Source: Paenibacillus humicola
GTDB lineage: Bacteria; Bacillota; Bacilli; Paenibacillales; Paenibacillaceae
Direction: 5' to 3'
Length of the DNA: 64,000 nt
Assembly (NCBI RefSeq): GCF_028826105.1
Contig: NZ_JAQGPL010000001.1
Span: 4,180,501-4,244,500, forward strand
Below, piece after piece: positions 56,426 to 64,000 of the stretch; position 1 is the stretch's first letter, and each line of letters begins with the position of its first letter. The position numbers and the translations under genes are program-made. A model generated the notes under the pieces. It worked only from the letters and a program-made list of their open reading frames with translations. It was not told the DNA's origin and made no database searches.

Positions 56426-56677
56426 TCAGCCGCGGCGAAGCGCCGTCATATCGGACATGCACGCGGCACACAAATAACGCTCCTTAAATTCGCGGACATC
56501 TTCCATCGAACCGCAAAATACACAGCGAGGACGATAACGCTCCAAAATGATATGGTCCCCTTGAACGAGTATTTCGACCGGATCTCCTTCATTCATTTGA
56601 TATCGTTTACGAAGCGATTTGGGCAGCACGATTCTGCCCAGCTGATCGACTTTCCGTACAACGCCAGCAGGTTTCAA
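56426..56677 (-). CDS. AbrB-family transition-state regulator with C-terminal Cys4 motif
   Basis: A TTG start at 56677 (SD GGAGAGGTG) gives 83 residues beginning with KPAGVVRKVDQLGRIVLPKS, the swapped-hairpin DNA-binding domain of AbrB/Abh/SpoVT. GDPVEILVQGDHIILERYRP completes that domain by about residue 48. The C-terminal part has CVFCGSMEDVREFKERYLCA and another Cys (CxxC...CxxC), a likely zinc site that AbrB of B. subtilis lacks. A GTG at 56686 is an alternative start. Family members repress stationary-phase and sporulation genes during growth. Confidence 0.88.
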   Translation of the reverse strand: MKPAGVVRKVDQLGRIVLPKSLRKRYQMNEGDPVEILVQGDHIILERYRPRCVFCGSMEDVREFKERYLCAACMSDMTALRRG

Positions 56678-56823
56678 CGATTTCACCTCTCCAAGATCTT
56701 TTTACAATGCATAAGTTTACCTACGCCCCTATACCTTTCGATGGCGTGTCCTGTTTTCCTGCCCTCGCTTAGCATTTTCTTAATATCCTGCAAGTTATGG
56801 ATGTTCTTTGAAGGATGCTCCAT

Positions 56824-57288
56824 TTATTCCATTCCGGCAAAACCGGTTTGGCGCAGCGCCTCGTAGACGACGATCGCCGCCGAATTCGATAAATTGAGCG
56901 ATCTGACCTTGTCCGTCATCGGCATCCGCATGCATGTGTCGGCATGCTCGTCGAGCAGCCGCTGCGGGAGCCCCTTCGTCTCCTTGCCGAATACGAACAA
57001 ATCGCCGTCGCGAAACGAGAAGTCCGTATACCGTTTCGTCCCGCGCGTACTGGTAAAGAAAAAACGGCCGTCCGGATGTTGGTCTTTCACCTCCTGAAAC
57101 GAATCGTAATAATGGATCGTAACCGCATACCAGTAATCCAGCCCCGCCCGTTTAAGCGTCTTGTCGTCGGTGTTGAAGCCGAGTGGCCGGACAAGATGAA
57201 GATGCGTTCCGGTCGCAGCGCATGTCCTGGCGATATTGCCTGTATTGGCCGGAATTTCGGGTTCAACGAGCACGATATGAAAGGCCAC
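56824..57288 (-). CDS. trmL: tRNA (cytidine(34)-2'-O)-methyltransferase TrmL
   Basis: This 154-residue SPOUT-class protein begins MAFHIVLVEPEIPANTGNIA and shows the knotted SAM site DLFVFGKETKGLPQRLLDEH and RMPMTDKVRSLNLSNSAAIV near the C-terminus. It methylates the ribose at position 34 of certain tRNAs. Length is normal. The AbrB-type gene lies 146 bp downstream on the same strand. Confidence 0.95.
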   Translation of the reverse strand: MAFHIVLVEPEIPANTGNIARTCAATGTHLHLVRPLGFNTDDKTLKRAGLDYWYAVTIHYYDSFQEVKDQHPDGRFFFTSTRGTKRYTDFSFRDGDLFVFGKETKGLPQRLLDEHADTCMRMPMTDKVRSLNLSNSAAIVVYEALRQTGFAGME

Positions 57289-57400
57289 TTCTGATTTTCG
57301 CCTCCTTATACTTTTACACCCATTTTACGTACCCTTAATCTGCGGAAAAATGTCATTTGCCAAAATAGAGCCAGATTGAAAGAAAAGGAGAACCGGAATT

Positions 57401-58120
57401 ATGAAGAAAAAAATATTGGTCGTCGATGACGAGCCTTCCATCTCCATGCTAATCGAATTCAATCTCAAGCTGGCCGGCTTCGACGTCCGGTCCGTATACG
57501 ACGGCGAAGCCGTCTTCGACATGCTGAAGCCATTCCGTCCCGATCTCATTGTTCTCGATCTCATGCTGCCGAAGATGGACGGCATCCAGGTATGCCGCGA
57601 GCTCCGCAAGCAAAACAATGCCGTGCCGATCGTCATGCTGACGGCCCTGCAGGATGTGACCGATAAAATCGCCGGCCTCGATAACGGAGCGGACGATTAC
57701 ATGACCAAACCGTTCTCTCCGCAGGAGCTGATTTCCCGGATCCAGGCGATTTTCCGACGGACGCAATCCTTGCCCGGAGCCGCCGAAAACGTCGTCCATG
57801 AAATCGGCCGTCTGGCCGTATTTGCGGAGCAGCGCGATGTGCATGTCGACGGCAAGCCTGTCGAACTGACGCCGAAGGAATTCGAGCTGCTGCTCTTCCT
57901 GTGCCGCCACCGCGGTAAAGTGTTAAGCAGGCAGCAGCTCCTGCACGGCGTCTGGGATTACCATTTTCTTGGCGATACCCGCATCGTTGACGTTCATATC
58001 AGCCACCTGCGCGACAAAATCGAACGCAACGCCAGAACGCCGGAATATATTATGACCGTGCGAAACGTCGGCTACAAGCTGACCGGACCGAGCGCCGCCG
58101 ATTCGTCCTCGCCTGCTTAG
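57401..58120 (+). CDS. OmpR/PhoB-family response regulator (PhoP-like), no adjacent kinase
   Basis: The 239-residue product has a receiver domain with the acidic pocket (LVVDDEPS), the phosphorylated Asp in LIVLDLMLPKMDG and the conserved Lys in DDYMTKPFSP. A C-terminal winged helix follows (VELTPKEFELLLFLCRHRGK, TRIVDVHISHLRDKIERNA). It resembles PhoP of Bacillus and Paenibacillus, but no sensor kinase gene follows: the next gene on the right is convergent serC. SD is AAAAGGAG. Confidence 0.9.
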   Translation: MKKKILVVDDEPSISMLIEFNLKLAGFDVRSVYDGEAVFDMLKPFRPDLIVLDLMLPKMDGIQVCRELRKQNNAVPIVMLTALQDVTDKIAGLDNGADDYMTKPFSPQELISRIQAIFRRTQSLPGAAENVVHEIGRLAVFAEQRDVHVDGKPVELTPKEFELLLFLCRHRGKVLSRQQLLHGVWDYHFLGDTRIVDVHISHLRDKIERNARTPEYIMTVRNVGYKLTGPSAADSSSPA

Positions 58121-58184
58121 CCCGCAGGGGAACATTCGGTAAAGGATCTCCGTCCGGCCGTTACCGGTTCCTTATTTGTGCGAA

Positions 58185-58224
58185 GACCGCCCGGGCCTGA
58201 GATCGATCTCAGACCCGGGCGGTC
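58185..58224. terminator. Bidirectional terminator between regulator and serC
   Basis: GACCGCCCGGG pairs with CCCGGGCGGTC, and the inner part CTGAGATCGATCTCAG is itself a palindrome. Long near-perfect stem between convergent genes. Confidence 0.75.
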
Positions 58225-58249
58225 CTGGTTTGACAGCTCTAGCTGACGG

Positions 58250-59341
58250 TCATCCGTGACGCCGCTGGAATTCGACCATAAAATCGGCCAGCGCCTTGCA
58301 GCTTTCGAGGGGCACCGCATTATACGCCGAGGCGCGCAGACCGCCGACGCTGCGGTGACCTTTCAACCCGACGAATCCGTTCTGTTCGGATTCCTTCACG
58401 AACTGCTTCTCCAGCTCTTCCGAAGGGAGCCGGAACGTAATATTCATCATCGAGCGGCTGCCGGAATCGGCAAATCCGCGGTAAAATCCGCCGCTTTGAT
58501 CGATCTTGTCGTAAATAAGCATCGTTTTGTCGCGGTTAAGCTGCTCGATGGCGGAAACGCCGCCCTTTGCTTTGACCCATTTCAGCATCAGCCCGACCAA
58601 ATAAACCGAGAACGATGGCGGCGTGTTGTAGAGCGAGTTGTTTTTGACGTGTGTTTCGTAGCGCAGCATGGTCGGCACCGATTTGGGGCTTTCCGCCGCG
58701 AGATCCTCGCGCACGATGACGATCGTGACGCCGGACGGACCGAGATTTTTTTGCGCACCGGCATAAATCAGCCCGAACTTCGGTACATCGACCGGGCGGC
58801 TCAAAATATCGCTGGACATGTCGGCAATGAGCGGAACGTCACCTGTCTGCGGAAAAGCTTTATACTGCGTGCCTTCAATCGTTTCGTTCGAGGTCACGTG
58901 CAGGTATGCGGCGTTGTCCGGCATTTCGATGCTGGCAAGGTCCGGAATGCGGTTGTATTTATCCGCCGCGGAAGTCGCAGCGATCGCCGTCTCTCCGAAC
59001 AGCTTCGCTTCCTTCACCGCCTTGTCGGCCCACGACCCGGTATGCACGTACGCGCCCGTCTTGCCGGCCGGCAGCAAATTCATCGGGATCATGGCGAATT
59101 GGGTGCTTGCCCCGCCCTGAAGGAAAAGAATATGATAATGGCTCGGAATTCCGAACAATTCGCGGAGCAGCTCCTGAGCCTCGTTGTTGACCCGCTCATA
59201 AATCGCACTGCGGTGCGACATTTCCATAATCGACATGCCGCTGCCGGCATAATCGACAAATTCCCGCTGCGCCTGCTCCAGCACCTCAAGCGGCAGCGCG
59301 GCCGGACCTGCGTTAAAATTAAACGCGCGTTTCGTCAACAT
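58250..59341 (-). CDS. serC: Phosphoserine aminotransferase SerC
   Basis: ATG 59341 (SD GGAGTGG) gives 363 residues beginning MLTKRAFNFNAGPAALPLEV. Markers are SIMEMSHRSAIYERVNNEAQ, LFLQGGASTQFAMIPMNLL and the PLP lysine in LIYAGAQKNLGPSGVTIVIV; GLKGHRSVGGLRASAYNAV lies near the C-terminus. It transfers the amino group to 3-phosphohydroxypyruvate in serine synthesis. serA is not next to it. Confidence 0.97.
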   Translation of the reverse strand: MLTKRAFNFNAGPAALPLEVLEQAQREFVDYAGSGMSIMEMSHRSAIYERVNNEAQELLRELFGIPSHYHILFLQGGASTQFAMIPMNLLPAGKTGAYVHTGSWADKAVKEAKLFGETAIAATSAADKYNRIPDLASIEMPDNAAYLHVTSNETIEGTQYKAFPQTGDVPLIADMSSDILSRPVDVPKFGLIYAGAQKNLGPSGVTIVIVREDLAAESPKSVPTMLRYETHVKNNSLYNTPPSFSVYLVGLMLKWVKAKGGVSAIEQLNRDKTMLIYDKIDQSGGFYRGFADSGSRSMMNITFRLPSEELEKQFVKESEQNGFVGLKGHRSVGGLRASAYNAVPLESCKALADFMVEFQRRHG

Positions 59342-59679
59342 TACCCACTCCAGTCTCATAGATACATATGGCTACTATGATAGCAAGTTTGAAGTTTATC
59401 AGCAAGTATGAAGTCCCCACACCCTAAGGGCTTCCCCACCCTAAATCCCTCCCAAGGGAGGGACCCCAAGGGCTCCGCCCTCTGGACTCCCGAATATTTG
59501 CGGACCTGCCGCGCGGCCGTCTTCGATGGGCCTTTCGTGCCAATTCCCGCTCTTGCCCTCTGGGCAAAGCTTTGTGGCCCGCTTTTATTCGACACGTTTT
59601 GCCTTGTCGTGCGTCCTGCTGCTTTCGGTCCCTTATTGGTACAGGATCGCCGGCTGATCCGCTAATCCGGGCAATAAAA
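59342..59679. other. Intergenic stretch with GC-rich repeated-looking sequence
   Basis: No gene is seen. The segment 59405-59500 contains TCCCTCCCAAGGGAGGGA (59446-59463, a perfect palindrome) followed by AAGGGCTCCGCCCTCTGG. Sequences of this style are found scattered between genes of many high-GC Firmicutes. An open frame across it has no ribosome-binding site. The rest shows nothing I recognise. Confidence 0.5.
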
Positions 59680-59707
59680 ATCGGACTTCCCGGTTGGGAA
59701 GCCCGAT
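59680..59707 (-). terminator. Terminator of the glutamine synthetase gene
   Basis: ATCGGACTTCCC / GGGAAGCCCGAT around GGTT, followed on the minus strand by TTTTATT. It lies 20 bp beyond the stop of the glutamine synthetase gene. Confidence 0.9.
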
Positions 59708-59727
59708 GAGATAACGAATAAATTCGA

Positions 59728-61152
59728 TTAGCAATCGAAGTACAGGCTGTACTCGTGCGGATGAACGCGGATCGATACCGCTTTGGCTTCTTGACGCTTG
59801 AATGCCACGTAGTTTTCGATGAAGTCCTTGGAGAAGACGCCGCCTTCCGTCATGAACTCAAAGTCCGCTTCCAAAGCGTCAAGCGCTTCGTCGAGGGAGC
59901 CCGGTACGGAACGGATTTCTTTCTTCTCTTCGTCGGACAGCTCGTAAATGTTCTTGTCGAACGGACCGTAGCCCAATGCGACAGGATCGATTTTCCGCTT
60001 GATGCCGTCCAGACCTGCCAACAGCATCGCTGCGAACGCGAGGTACGGGTTAGCCGTGGAGTCCGGCGTACGGAACTCGATCCGGCAGCCTTTCGGCGTA
60101 ACTGCAGCGACCGGAATACGGATTGCCGCGGAACGGTTGCCCTTCGAGAAGACAAGGTTAACCGGTGCTTCGTAACCCGGAACGAGACGCTTGAACGAGT
60201 TCGTCGAAGGGTTCGTCAGCGCGATCAGCGCCGGTGCGTGATGCAGAATGCCGCCGATGTAATTCATAGCCATCGGGCTCAGGTTGGCGTATGCGCCTTT
60301 ATCGTAGAACAGCGGAGAATCGCCGTTGAAAATCGATTGGTGCACGTGCATCCCGCTGCCGTTGTCGCCGAAAAGCGGCTTCGGCATGAATGTAGCGACT
60401 TTGCCCCATTGGCGAGCTACATTTTGTACGATATATTTATATTTCAACAGGTTATCAGCCGTTTTCGTCAGCGTATCGAAACGGAAGTTGATTTCGGCTT
60501 GGCCGGCCGTCGCCACTTCGTGGTGATGACGCTCGACTCGCATGCCGCTTTCCTGCATCAGGCGAACCATTTCGCTGCGGATGTCCTGCTGGGAATCGAC
60601 CGGAGCTACCGGGACGTAACCGCCTTTGACGCCAACTTTGAAGCCAAGGTTGCCGCCTTCCTCTTTGCGGTTCGTGTTCCAAGCCGCTTCTTCGGAATCC
60701 ACAACATAGGTAGAAGAATTCATCGTGCTTTCATAGCGAACGTCGTCGAAAACGAAGAATTCAGACTCAGGAGCAAAAAACGCGGCCGTGCCGATTCCGG
60801 AATTTTGCAGATACTCTTCCGCTTTTTGTGCAATGCTGCGCGGATCGCGGTCATAGCGCTCGCCGTCGGGCGTGAAAATGTTGCACATCACGTTAAGCGT
60901 CGCATGCTGCGTGAAAGGATCGACAAAAACCGACTCCGTATCCGGCATCATGACCATGTCGGACTCTTCGATACCGCGGAAGCCCGGGATCGAGGAACCG
61001 TCGAACGCAACGCCGTTGACAAACGTGTCGCCGTCGACTTCTGTCGCCGGAAGGGTAATATGATGGGCGCGTCCGGACAGGTCAACGAAACGGAAATCGA
61101 CAAACTGGATGTTGTTTTCTTTAATCGTGTTCAAAACGTTTTGAACTGACAT
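59728..61152 (-). CDS. glnA: Glutamine synthetase, type I, long form
   Basis: ATG 61152 (SD GGAGG) gives 474 residues, longer than the 444 of B. subtilis GlnA. Markers are VNGVAFDGSSIPGFRGIEES, FFAPESEFFVFDDVRYE, GKVATFMPKPLFGDNGSGMH, NPSTNSFKRLVPGYEAPVNL and NRSAAIRIP. The segment DKNIYELSDEEKKE keeps the tyrosine that is adenylylated in proteobacterial GSI-beta enzymes. Together with the length this places it nearer the beta-type forms. Paenibacillus genomes often have a second glutamine synthetase besides the glnRA pair; no glnR is adjacent here. It has a sigma-A promoter and a GlnR/TnrA-type box upstream. Confidence 0.94.
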   Translation of the reverse strand: MSVQNVLNTIKENNIQFVDFRFVDLSGRAHHITLPATEVDGDTFVNGVAFDGSSIPGFRGIEESDMVMMPDTESVFVDPFTQHATLNVMCNIFTPDGERYDRDPRSIAQKAEEYLQNSGIGTAAFFAPESEFFVFDDVRYESTMNSSTYVVDSEEAAWNTNRKEEGGNLGFKVGVKGGYVPVAPVDSQQDIRSEMVRLMQESGMRVERHHHEVATAGQAEINFRFDTLTKTADNLLKYKYIVQNVARQWGKVATFMPKPLFGDNGSGMHVHQSIFNGDSPLFYDKGAYANLSPMAMNYIGGILHHAPALIALTNPSTNSFKRLVPGYEAPVNLVFSKGNRSAAIRIPVAAVTPKGCRIEFRTPDSTANPYLAFAAMLLAGLDGIKRKIDPVALGYGPFDKNIYELSDEEKKEIRSVPGSLDEALDALEADFEFMTEGGVFSKDFIENYVAFKRQEAKAVSIRVHPHEYSLYFDC

Positions 61153-61230
61153 GAGTAAGCTTCCTCCATTTCCGAACATTTGCGTTGGTTTGAACGACGA
61201 ACGTTCAATTTTTACACAAACTATGTGCCT

Positions 61231-61259
61231 ATTATAAATTTCGCGCACTTTGTCGTCAA
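61231..61259 (-). promoter_or_regulatory. Sigma-A promoter of glnA
   Basis: Minus strand TTGACG (61259-61254), 17-bp spacer, TATAAT (61236-61231). Leader of about 75 nt to the start codon. Confidence 0.85.
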
Positions 61260-61287
61260 TAGTTATGTAAGATATTTTTTGAGGAAG

Positions 61288-61304
61288 TGTCAGGTATCTT
61301 CACA
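61288..61304. promoter_or_regulatory. GlnR/TnrA consensus site
   Basis: TGTCAGGTATCTTCACA matches TGTNA-N7-TNACA at every fixed position. It lies upstream of the -35 of glnA, centred about 70 bp before the likely transcription start, a position more typical of activation than of direct blocking. Confidence 0.75.
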
Positions 61305-61347
61305 CATTTGTTGAATGTTTTCCCGCCGCCTGAGCCTTGAAAAATAG

Positions 61348-61386
61348 AAAGGCCGCAGCCCTTGTTCGACAAGGAGCCGCGGCCTT
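61348..61386 (-). terminator. Terminator of aroF
   Basis: AAGGCCGC..CCTTG pairs with CAAGG..GCGGCCTT around TTCGA, then TTTCTATTTTTC on the minus strand. Lies 35 bp beyond the aroF stop. Confidence 0.85.
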
Positions 61387-61420
61387 CGCTTAACGTATGA
61401 AAACCGTTCGCGCCAGACGT

Positions 61421-62485
61421 TTATACAACCTTCCAGGTGGCGAAATGCTCGGCCGGCTGCTTCGTTGTTTCGAACCGTTTGCCGACGAGCGGCGCGAGCT
61501 GCTCCAGCTCTTTCAGAAGTCTCGCGAACTGGTCCGGGAAAAGCGACTGAACGCCGTCGCCGGTCATCGAATTGTCCGGATCGGTGTGCATTTCGACGAT
61601 CAAGCCGTTCGCGCCGGCCGCGACGGATGCTTTGGCCATCGGTTCCACCAGCTCGCGCCGGCCCGTGCCGTGGCTCGGATCGGAAATGACCGGCAGGTGG
61701 CTGAGCTCCTGAAGCACCGGGATGGCCGCCAGGTCGAGCGTGTTGCGCGTATACGTTTCAAAGGTACGGATCCCCCGCTCGCAAAGCATAACGTTCGGAT
61801 TTCCGCCCGCAAGGATATATTCCGCCGCATTTAAGAATTCATCGTACGTCGCGCTGAAGCCCCGTTTCAGCAGGACCGGCTTGCGGATCGTGCCCAGCTT
61901 GCGAAGCAGGTCGAAGTTCTGCATGTTGCGCGTGCCCACCTGCAAAATGTCGGCGTATTCGGCGCAAATATCGACATACTCCGGCGTCATGACTTCCGTA
62001 ATCGTCAGCAGCCCGTGCTTGCTGCCCGCATCGGCCATCATTTTCAGGCCTTCGACGCCGACTCCCTGGAAGCTGTAAGGGCCCGTTCTCGGCTTGAACG
62101 CGCCGCCGCGCAGCACCTGGCCGCCGGAAGCTTTGACCAGGCGGGCGATTTCGTCAATCTGCTCCGGGGATTCCACGGCGCAAGGACCGCCCATAATGGT
62201 CAGGTTATCCCCGCCGATGCGGACGCCTTTCACCTCGATGATCGTATCGTCGGGGTGGAAATCGCGGCTGGCCAGCTTATACGTTTTCGATATTTTAATG
62301 ACGTTCTCGACGCCTTTCATTTGGCGCAAATGCTCGGCGAGCGTCGGATCCGCCTGGCCGATGATCCCGATAACGGTGCGGTCCGTCCCGCGCGATACGT
62401 GGGCCTGCACACCCGCTCTTTCAATGTGCTTCACAATTTCGCCGATACGCTCTTCCGAAATGTTGCTGTTGGTCACGACGATCAT
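61421..62485 (-). CDS. aroF: 3-deoxy-7-phosphoheptulonate (DAHP) synthase
   Basis: ATG 62485 (SD AAAAGGAG) gives 354 residues. The first 70 form the ferredoxin-like regulatory domain of type I-beta enzymes ([40 protein letters not shown]). The TIM barrel has [48 protein letters not shown] and [13 protein letters not shown]. There is no chorismate mutase domain, unlike AroA(G) of B. subtilis. It makes the first compound of the shikimate pathway. Confidence 0.96.
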   Translation of the reverse strand: MIVVTNSNISEERIGEIVKHIERAGVQAHVSRGTDRTVIGIIGQADPTLAEHLRQMKGVENVIKISKTYKLASRDFHPDDTIIEVKGVRIGGDNLTIMGGPCAVESPEQIDEIARLVKASGGQVLRGGAFKPRTGPYSFQGVGVEGLKMMADAGSKHGLLTITEVMTPEYVDICAEYADILQVGTRNMQNFDLLRKLGTIRKPVLLKRGFSATYDEFLNAAEYILAGGNPNVMLCERGIRTFETYTRNTLDLAAIPVLQELSHLPVISDPSHGTGRRELVEPMAKASVAAGANGLIVEMHTDPDNSMTGDGVQSLFPDQFARLLKELEQLAPLVGKRFETTKQPAEHFATWKVV

Positions 62486-62615
62486 AATGGACAACTCCTT
62501 TTCCCGCTTCAACGCGTGTCCGCTTTTATGCTTTGCGGCTTTTATGCTTTTAATCGCTAAAGCAAATATACAGGAAAAAACCGATCTCGTCAAGAGACCG
62601 GATTTGAGCTTCCTA

Positions 62616-63125
62616 TCATTCGGCGACCGGTTTCACATCGGTCATCGTCCGCCGAAGCTTCCGCTTCTCGCGGCGCTTGTTGGCGACATATCGGATGCTG
62701 AGCTTTACGGGAAAATAAAACAAGAACCCAAGCAGCACGCCGTCAATAATGCCGCCGACGATCAGCTTCAAATTGACGAGCAAAATATGATTGAGCCAGT
62801 GCGGCAGAAAATGCAAATGGAACCGCAGATGCCTTGGCAGTACCATACCGCCGACCATGCTGTTAATGAATGCGATCGGAAGGAAAATGATTTTGCCGAA
62901 GACAAAACCGACCAGCGCGCCCGCAAGGCTGGCGCGGAGCCAATAAATGAGCGGGAAAATAAGAAAAAATGCCAGACCGTACGTCGGGAGGGTAAACATT
63001 TCGACCGCAACGCCGATCGAAAAGCCGAGCGCCACGAACGAAGGACCTCCCGGCGCCCGCATCAAGCCGATATATTTCAGCTTCATCCAGCGGAAGATCG
63101 AGCGCTTTTTGTGCGGTGTTTTCAT
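62616..63125 (-). CDS. DUF2062 membrane protein
   Basis: ATG 63125 (SD GAAAGGGG) gives 169 residues; an ATG at 63146 would overlap ispH. A basic start (MKTPHKKRSIFRWMKLKYIG) leads to the DUF2062 pattern: GGPSFVALGFSIGVAVEMFT, LPTYGLAFFLIFPLIYWLRA and later LVNLKLIVGGIIDGVLLGFL. Three or four membrane segments are predicted and the tail is strongly basic (NKRREKRKLRR). Function unknown. It follows ispH by 17 bp. Confidence 0.87.
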   Translation of the reverse strand: MKTPHKKRSIFRWMKLKYIGLMRAPGGPSFVALGFSIGVAVEMFTLPTYGLAFFLIFPLIYWLRASLAGALVGFVFGKIIFLPIAFINSMVGGMVLPRHLRFHLHFLPHWLNHILLVNLKLIVGGIIDGVLLGFLFYFPVKLSIRYVANKRREKRKLRRTMTDVKPVAE

Positions 63126-63142
63126 ATCTGCGCCCCTTTCGC

Positions 63143-64000
63143 TCATATGGACGTCTTCGCGCGAACGGCCGGAAGCAGCTTGTTCCTGTTGACGGTTCGG
63201 CGAACCTCCCACGTTTCGGGATCGTTGTCGTCGTACCGCTCCAAATACGCGATGACCTCTTTTGTAATCGGCGTCGGCGTGGAAGCGCCGGAAGTTATCG
63301 CGACCCGCCGCTTGCCGGCCAGCCACTCGCGTTTGATTTCCGTTACGTCCGCCACCCGGTACGCCTTAACGCCGGCGATCTCCTCGGCAACCTGTGCCAG
63401 ACGGTTCGAGTTGTTGCTGCGCGGGTCTCCCACGACGATGCAAAGCTCGGCCTGTCCAGCCTGCTCCGCTACCGCCTCCTGGCGCACCTGCGTCGCCAGG
63501 CAAATTTCGTTATGAATTTCGGCCGTCGGGAATTTTGCCAGCAGTTTATTCATAATATGCTTGATATCCCATTGCGACATGGTCGTTTGATTCGTAATGA
63601 TGATCCGCGGCGTGTCCAGCGTCAGCCGGTCGACTTCCTCTTCCTTCTCGATCAGGTGGACATGCTCCGGCGCGATCCCGATCGCCCCTTCCGGCTCGGG
63701 ATGCCCCTTCTTTCCGATATAAACGATCTCGTACCCCTCGCCCGTCTTCTCGCGGATGAGCTCATGCGTTTTGGTAACGTCGGGACAGGTGGCGTCGACG
63801 ACCGTGAGTCCTTTCTCCCTCGCGCGTCTTCGCACTTCCGGCGAAACGCCGTGGGCGGTGAAAATAACCGTGCCCCGGTCCACCTGCTCCAAAATATCGA
63901 GCCGGTTCTCGCCGTCCAGCGTGATGACGCCCTCCTGCTCGAACGCCTTCGTGACATGGCTGTTATGCACAATCATGCCGAGTATATAGATCGGCCGCGG
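63143..64000 (-). CDS. ispH: 4-hydroxy-3-methylbut-2-enyl diphosphate reductase IspH (5' end off window)
   Basis: The reading frame is open to the window edge, where [15 protein letters not shown] is read; the true start and the first cluster cysteine lie outside. Inside are the second cysteine in [13 protein letters not shown] and the third in [13 protein letters not shown], both ligands of the 4Fe-4S cluster, plus [12 protein letters not shown] and [19 protein letters not shown]. IspH gives the last step of the MEP isoprenoid pathway. Confidence 0.97.
   Translation of the reverse strand, partial: PRPIYILGMIVHNSHVTKAFEQEGVITLDGENRLDILEQVDRGTVIFTAHGVSPEVRRRAREKGLTVVDATCPDVTKTHELIREKTGEGYEIVYIGKKGHPEPEGAIGIAPEHVHLIEKEEEVDRLTLDTPRIIITNQTTMSQWDIKHIMNKLLAKFPTAEIHNEICLATQVRQEAVAEQAGQAELCIVVGDPRSNNSNRLAQVAEEIAGVKAYRVADVTEIKREWLAGKRRVAITSGASTPTPITKEVIAYLERYDDNDPETWEVRRTVNRNKLLPAVRAKTSI

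Noticed and set aside
59408..59665. Plus-strand frame beginning MKSPHPKGFP
   Set aside because: It lies in the intergenic repeat-like segment, with no SD and an amino-acid pattern typical of translated repeat DNA.

Overview
The window reads as a piece of chromosome from an aerobic, endospore-forming, high-GC Bacillales, most likely Paenibacillaceae (Paenibacillus, Cohnella or a close relative). This rests on gene content: cotJABC, several YheC/YheD-type coat-associated ATP-grasp proteins, YhbH, SpoVR and PrkA, a sufCDSUB operon, UppP, an AbrB-family regulator and a PhoP-like response regulator. Shine-Dalgarno sites are strong, GTG and TTG starts are common, and hairpin terminators follow many genes. 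I see no tRNA, rRNA, CRISPR array, insertion sequence or prophage.

Layout. 1-1.7 kb: 5' part of a LacI-family repressor gene (minus strand, cut by the window edge) and a control region with four perfect copies of a 12-bp palindrome. 1.7-8.6 kb: one tight plus-strand operon of five paralogous YheC/YheD ATP-grasp genes with a GNAT acetyltransferase between the fourth and fifth. 8.6-12 kb: a small unknown gene, a phosphodiester-glycosidase-type protein, a GerPA/GerPF-like small protein that runs into an intergenic repeat, and cotJABC. 12-23.4 kb: a CNNM/CorC-type membrane protein, YfkAB, two HD-GYP proteins, UppP, a YunD-like phosphatase, and a molybdenum-cofactor cluster (moaA, a moaD-moaE fusion, moeB, a sulfite-oxidase-like fragment protein). 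23.5-28.7 kb: the suf operon. 29.6-31.9 kb: mtnK-mtnA (methionine salvage). 32-35.5 kb: YunC, an unknown two-part protein, a GGDEF-EAL protein and a DUF423 protein. 35.7-38.2 kb: an AraC regulator and a DUF2961 glycosidase-like gene. 38.4-52 kb: yhbH, spoVR and prkA, interspersed with threonine synthase, panD, a sixth diverged ATP-grasp gene, an LTA-synthase-type enzyme, an MFS transporter, a hydrolase and a DUF1906 protein. 52-64 kb: DUF2161, a Gfo/Idh/MocA dehydrogenase, an aminotransferase-fold protein without its PLP lysine, an AbrB-type regulator with a Cys4 tail, trmL, a phoP-like regulator, serC, a long-form glutamine synthetase with a consensus GlnR/TnrA box, a DAHP synthase, a DUF2062 protein and partial ispH.

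How genes work together. Spore assembly dominates: the ATP-grasp operon, cotJABC and yhbH/spoVR/prkA are all of types expressed in the mother cell in Bacillus. Two HD-GYP proteins and a GGDEF-EAL protein point to cyclic-di-GMP turnover. Moco synthesis, Fe-S assembly, methionine salvage, serine, aromatic, pantothenate and glutamine synthesis are housekeeping modules.

Most promising for novelty: the five-gene ATP-grasp plus GNAT operon; the aminotransferase-fold protein with Ser in place of Lys, flanked by a 63-bp tandem repeat and by two related palindromes; and three separate families of short intergenic repeats (58-70 bp, 40 bp, 63 bp), two of which supply the stop codon of the neighbouring gene.
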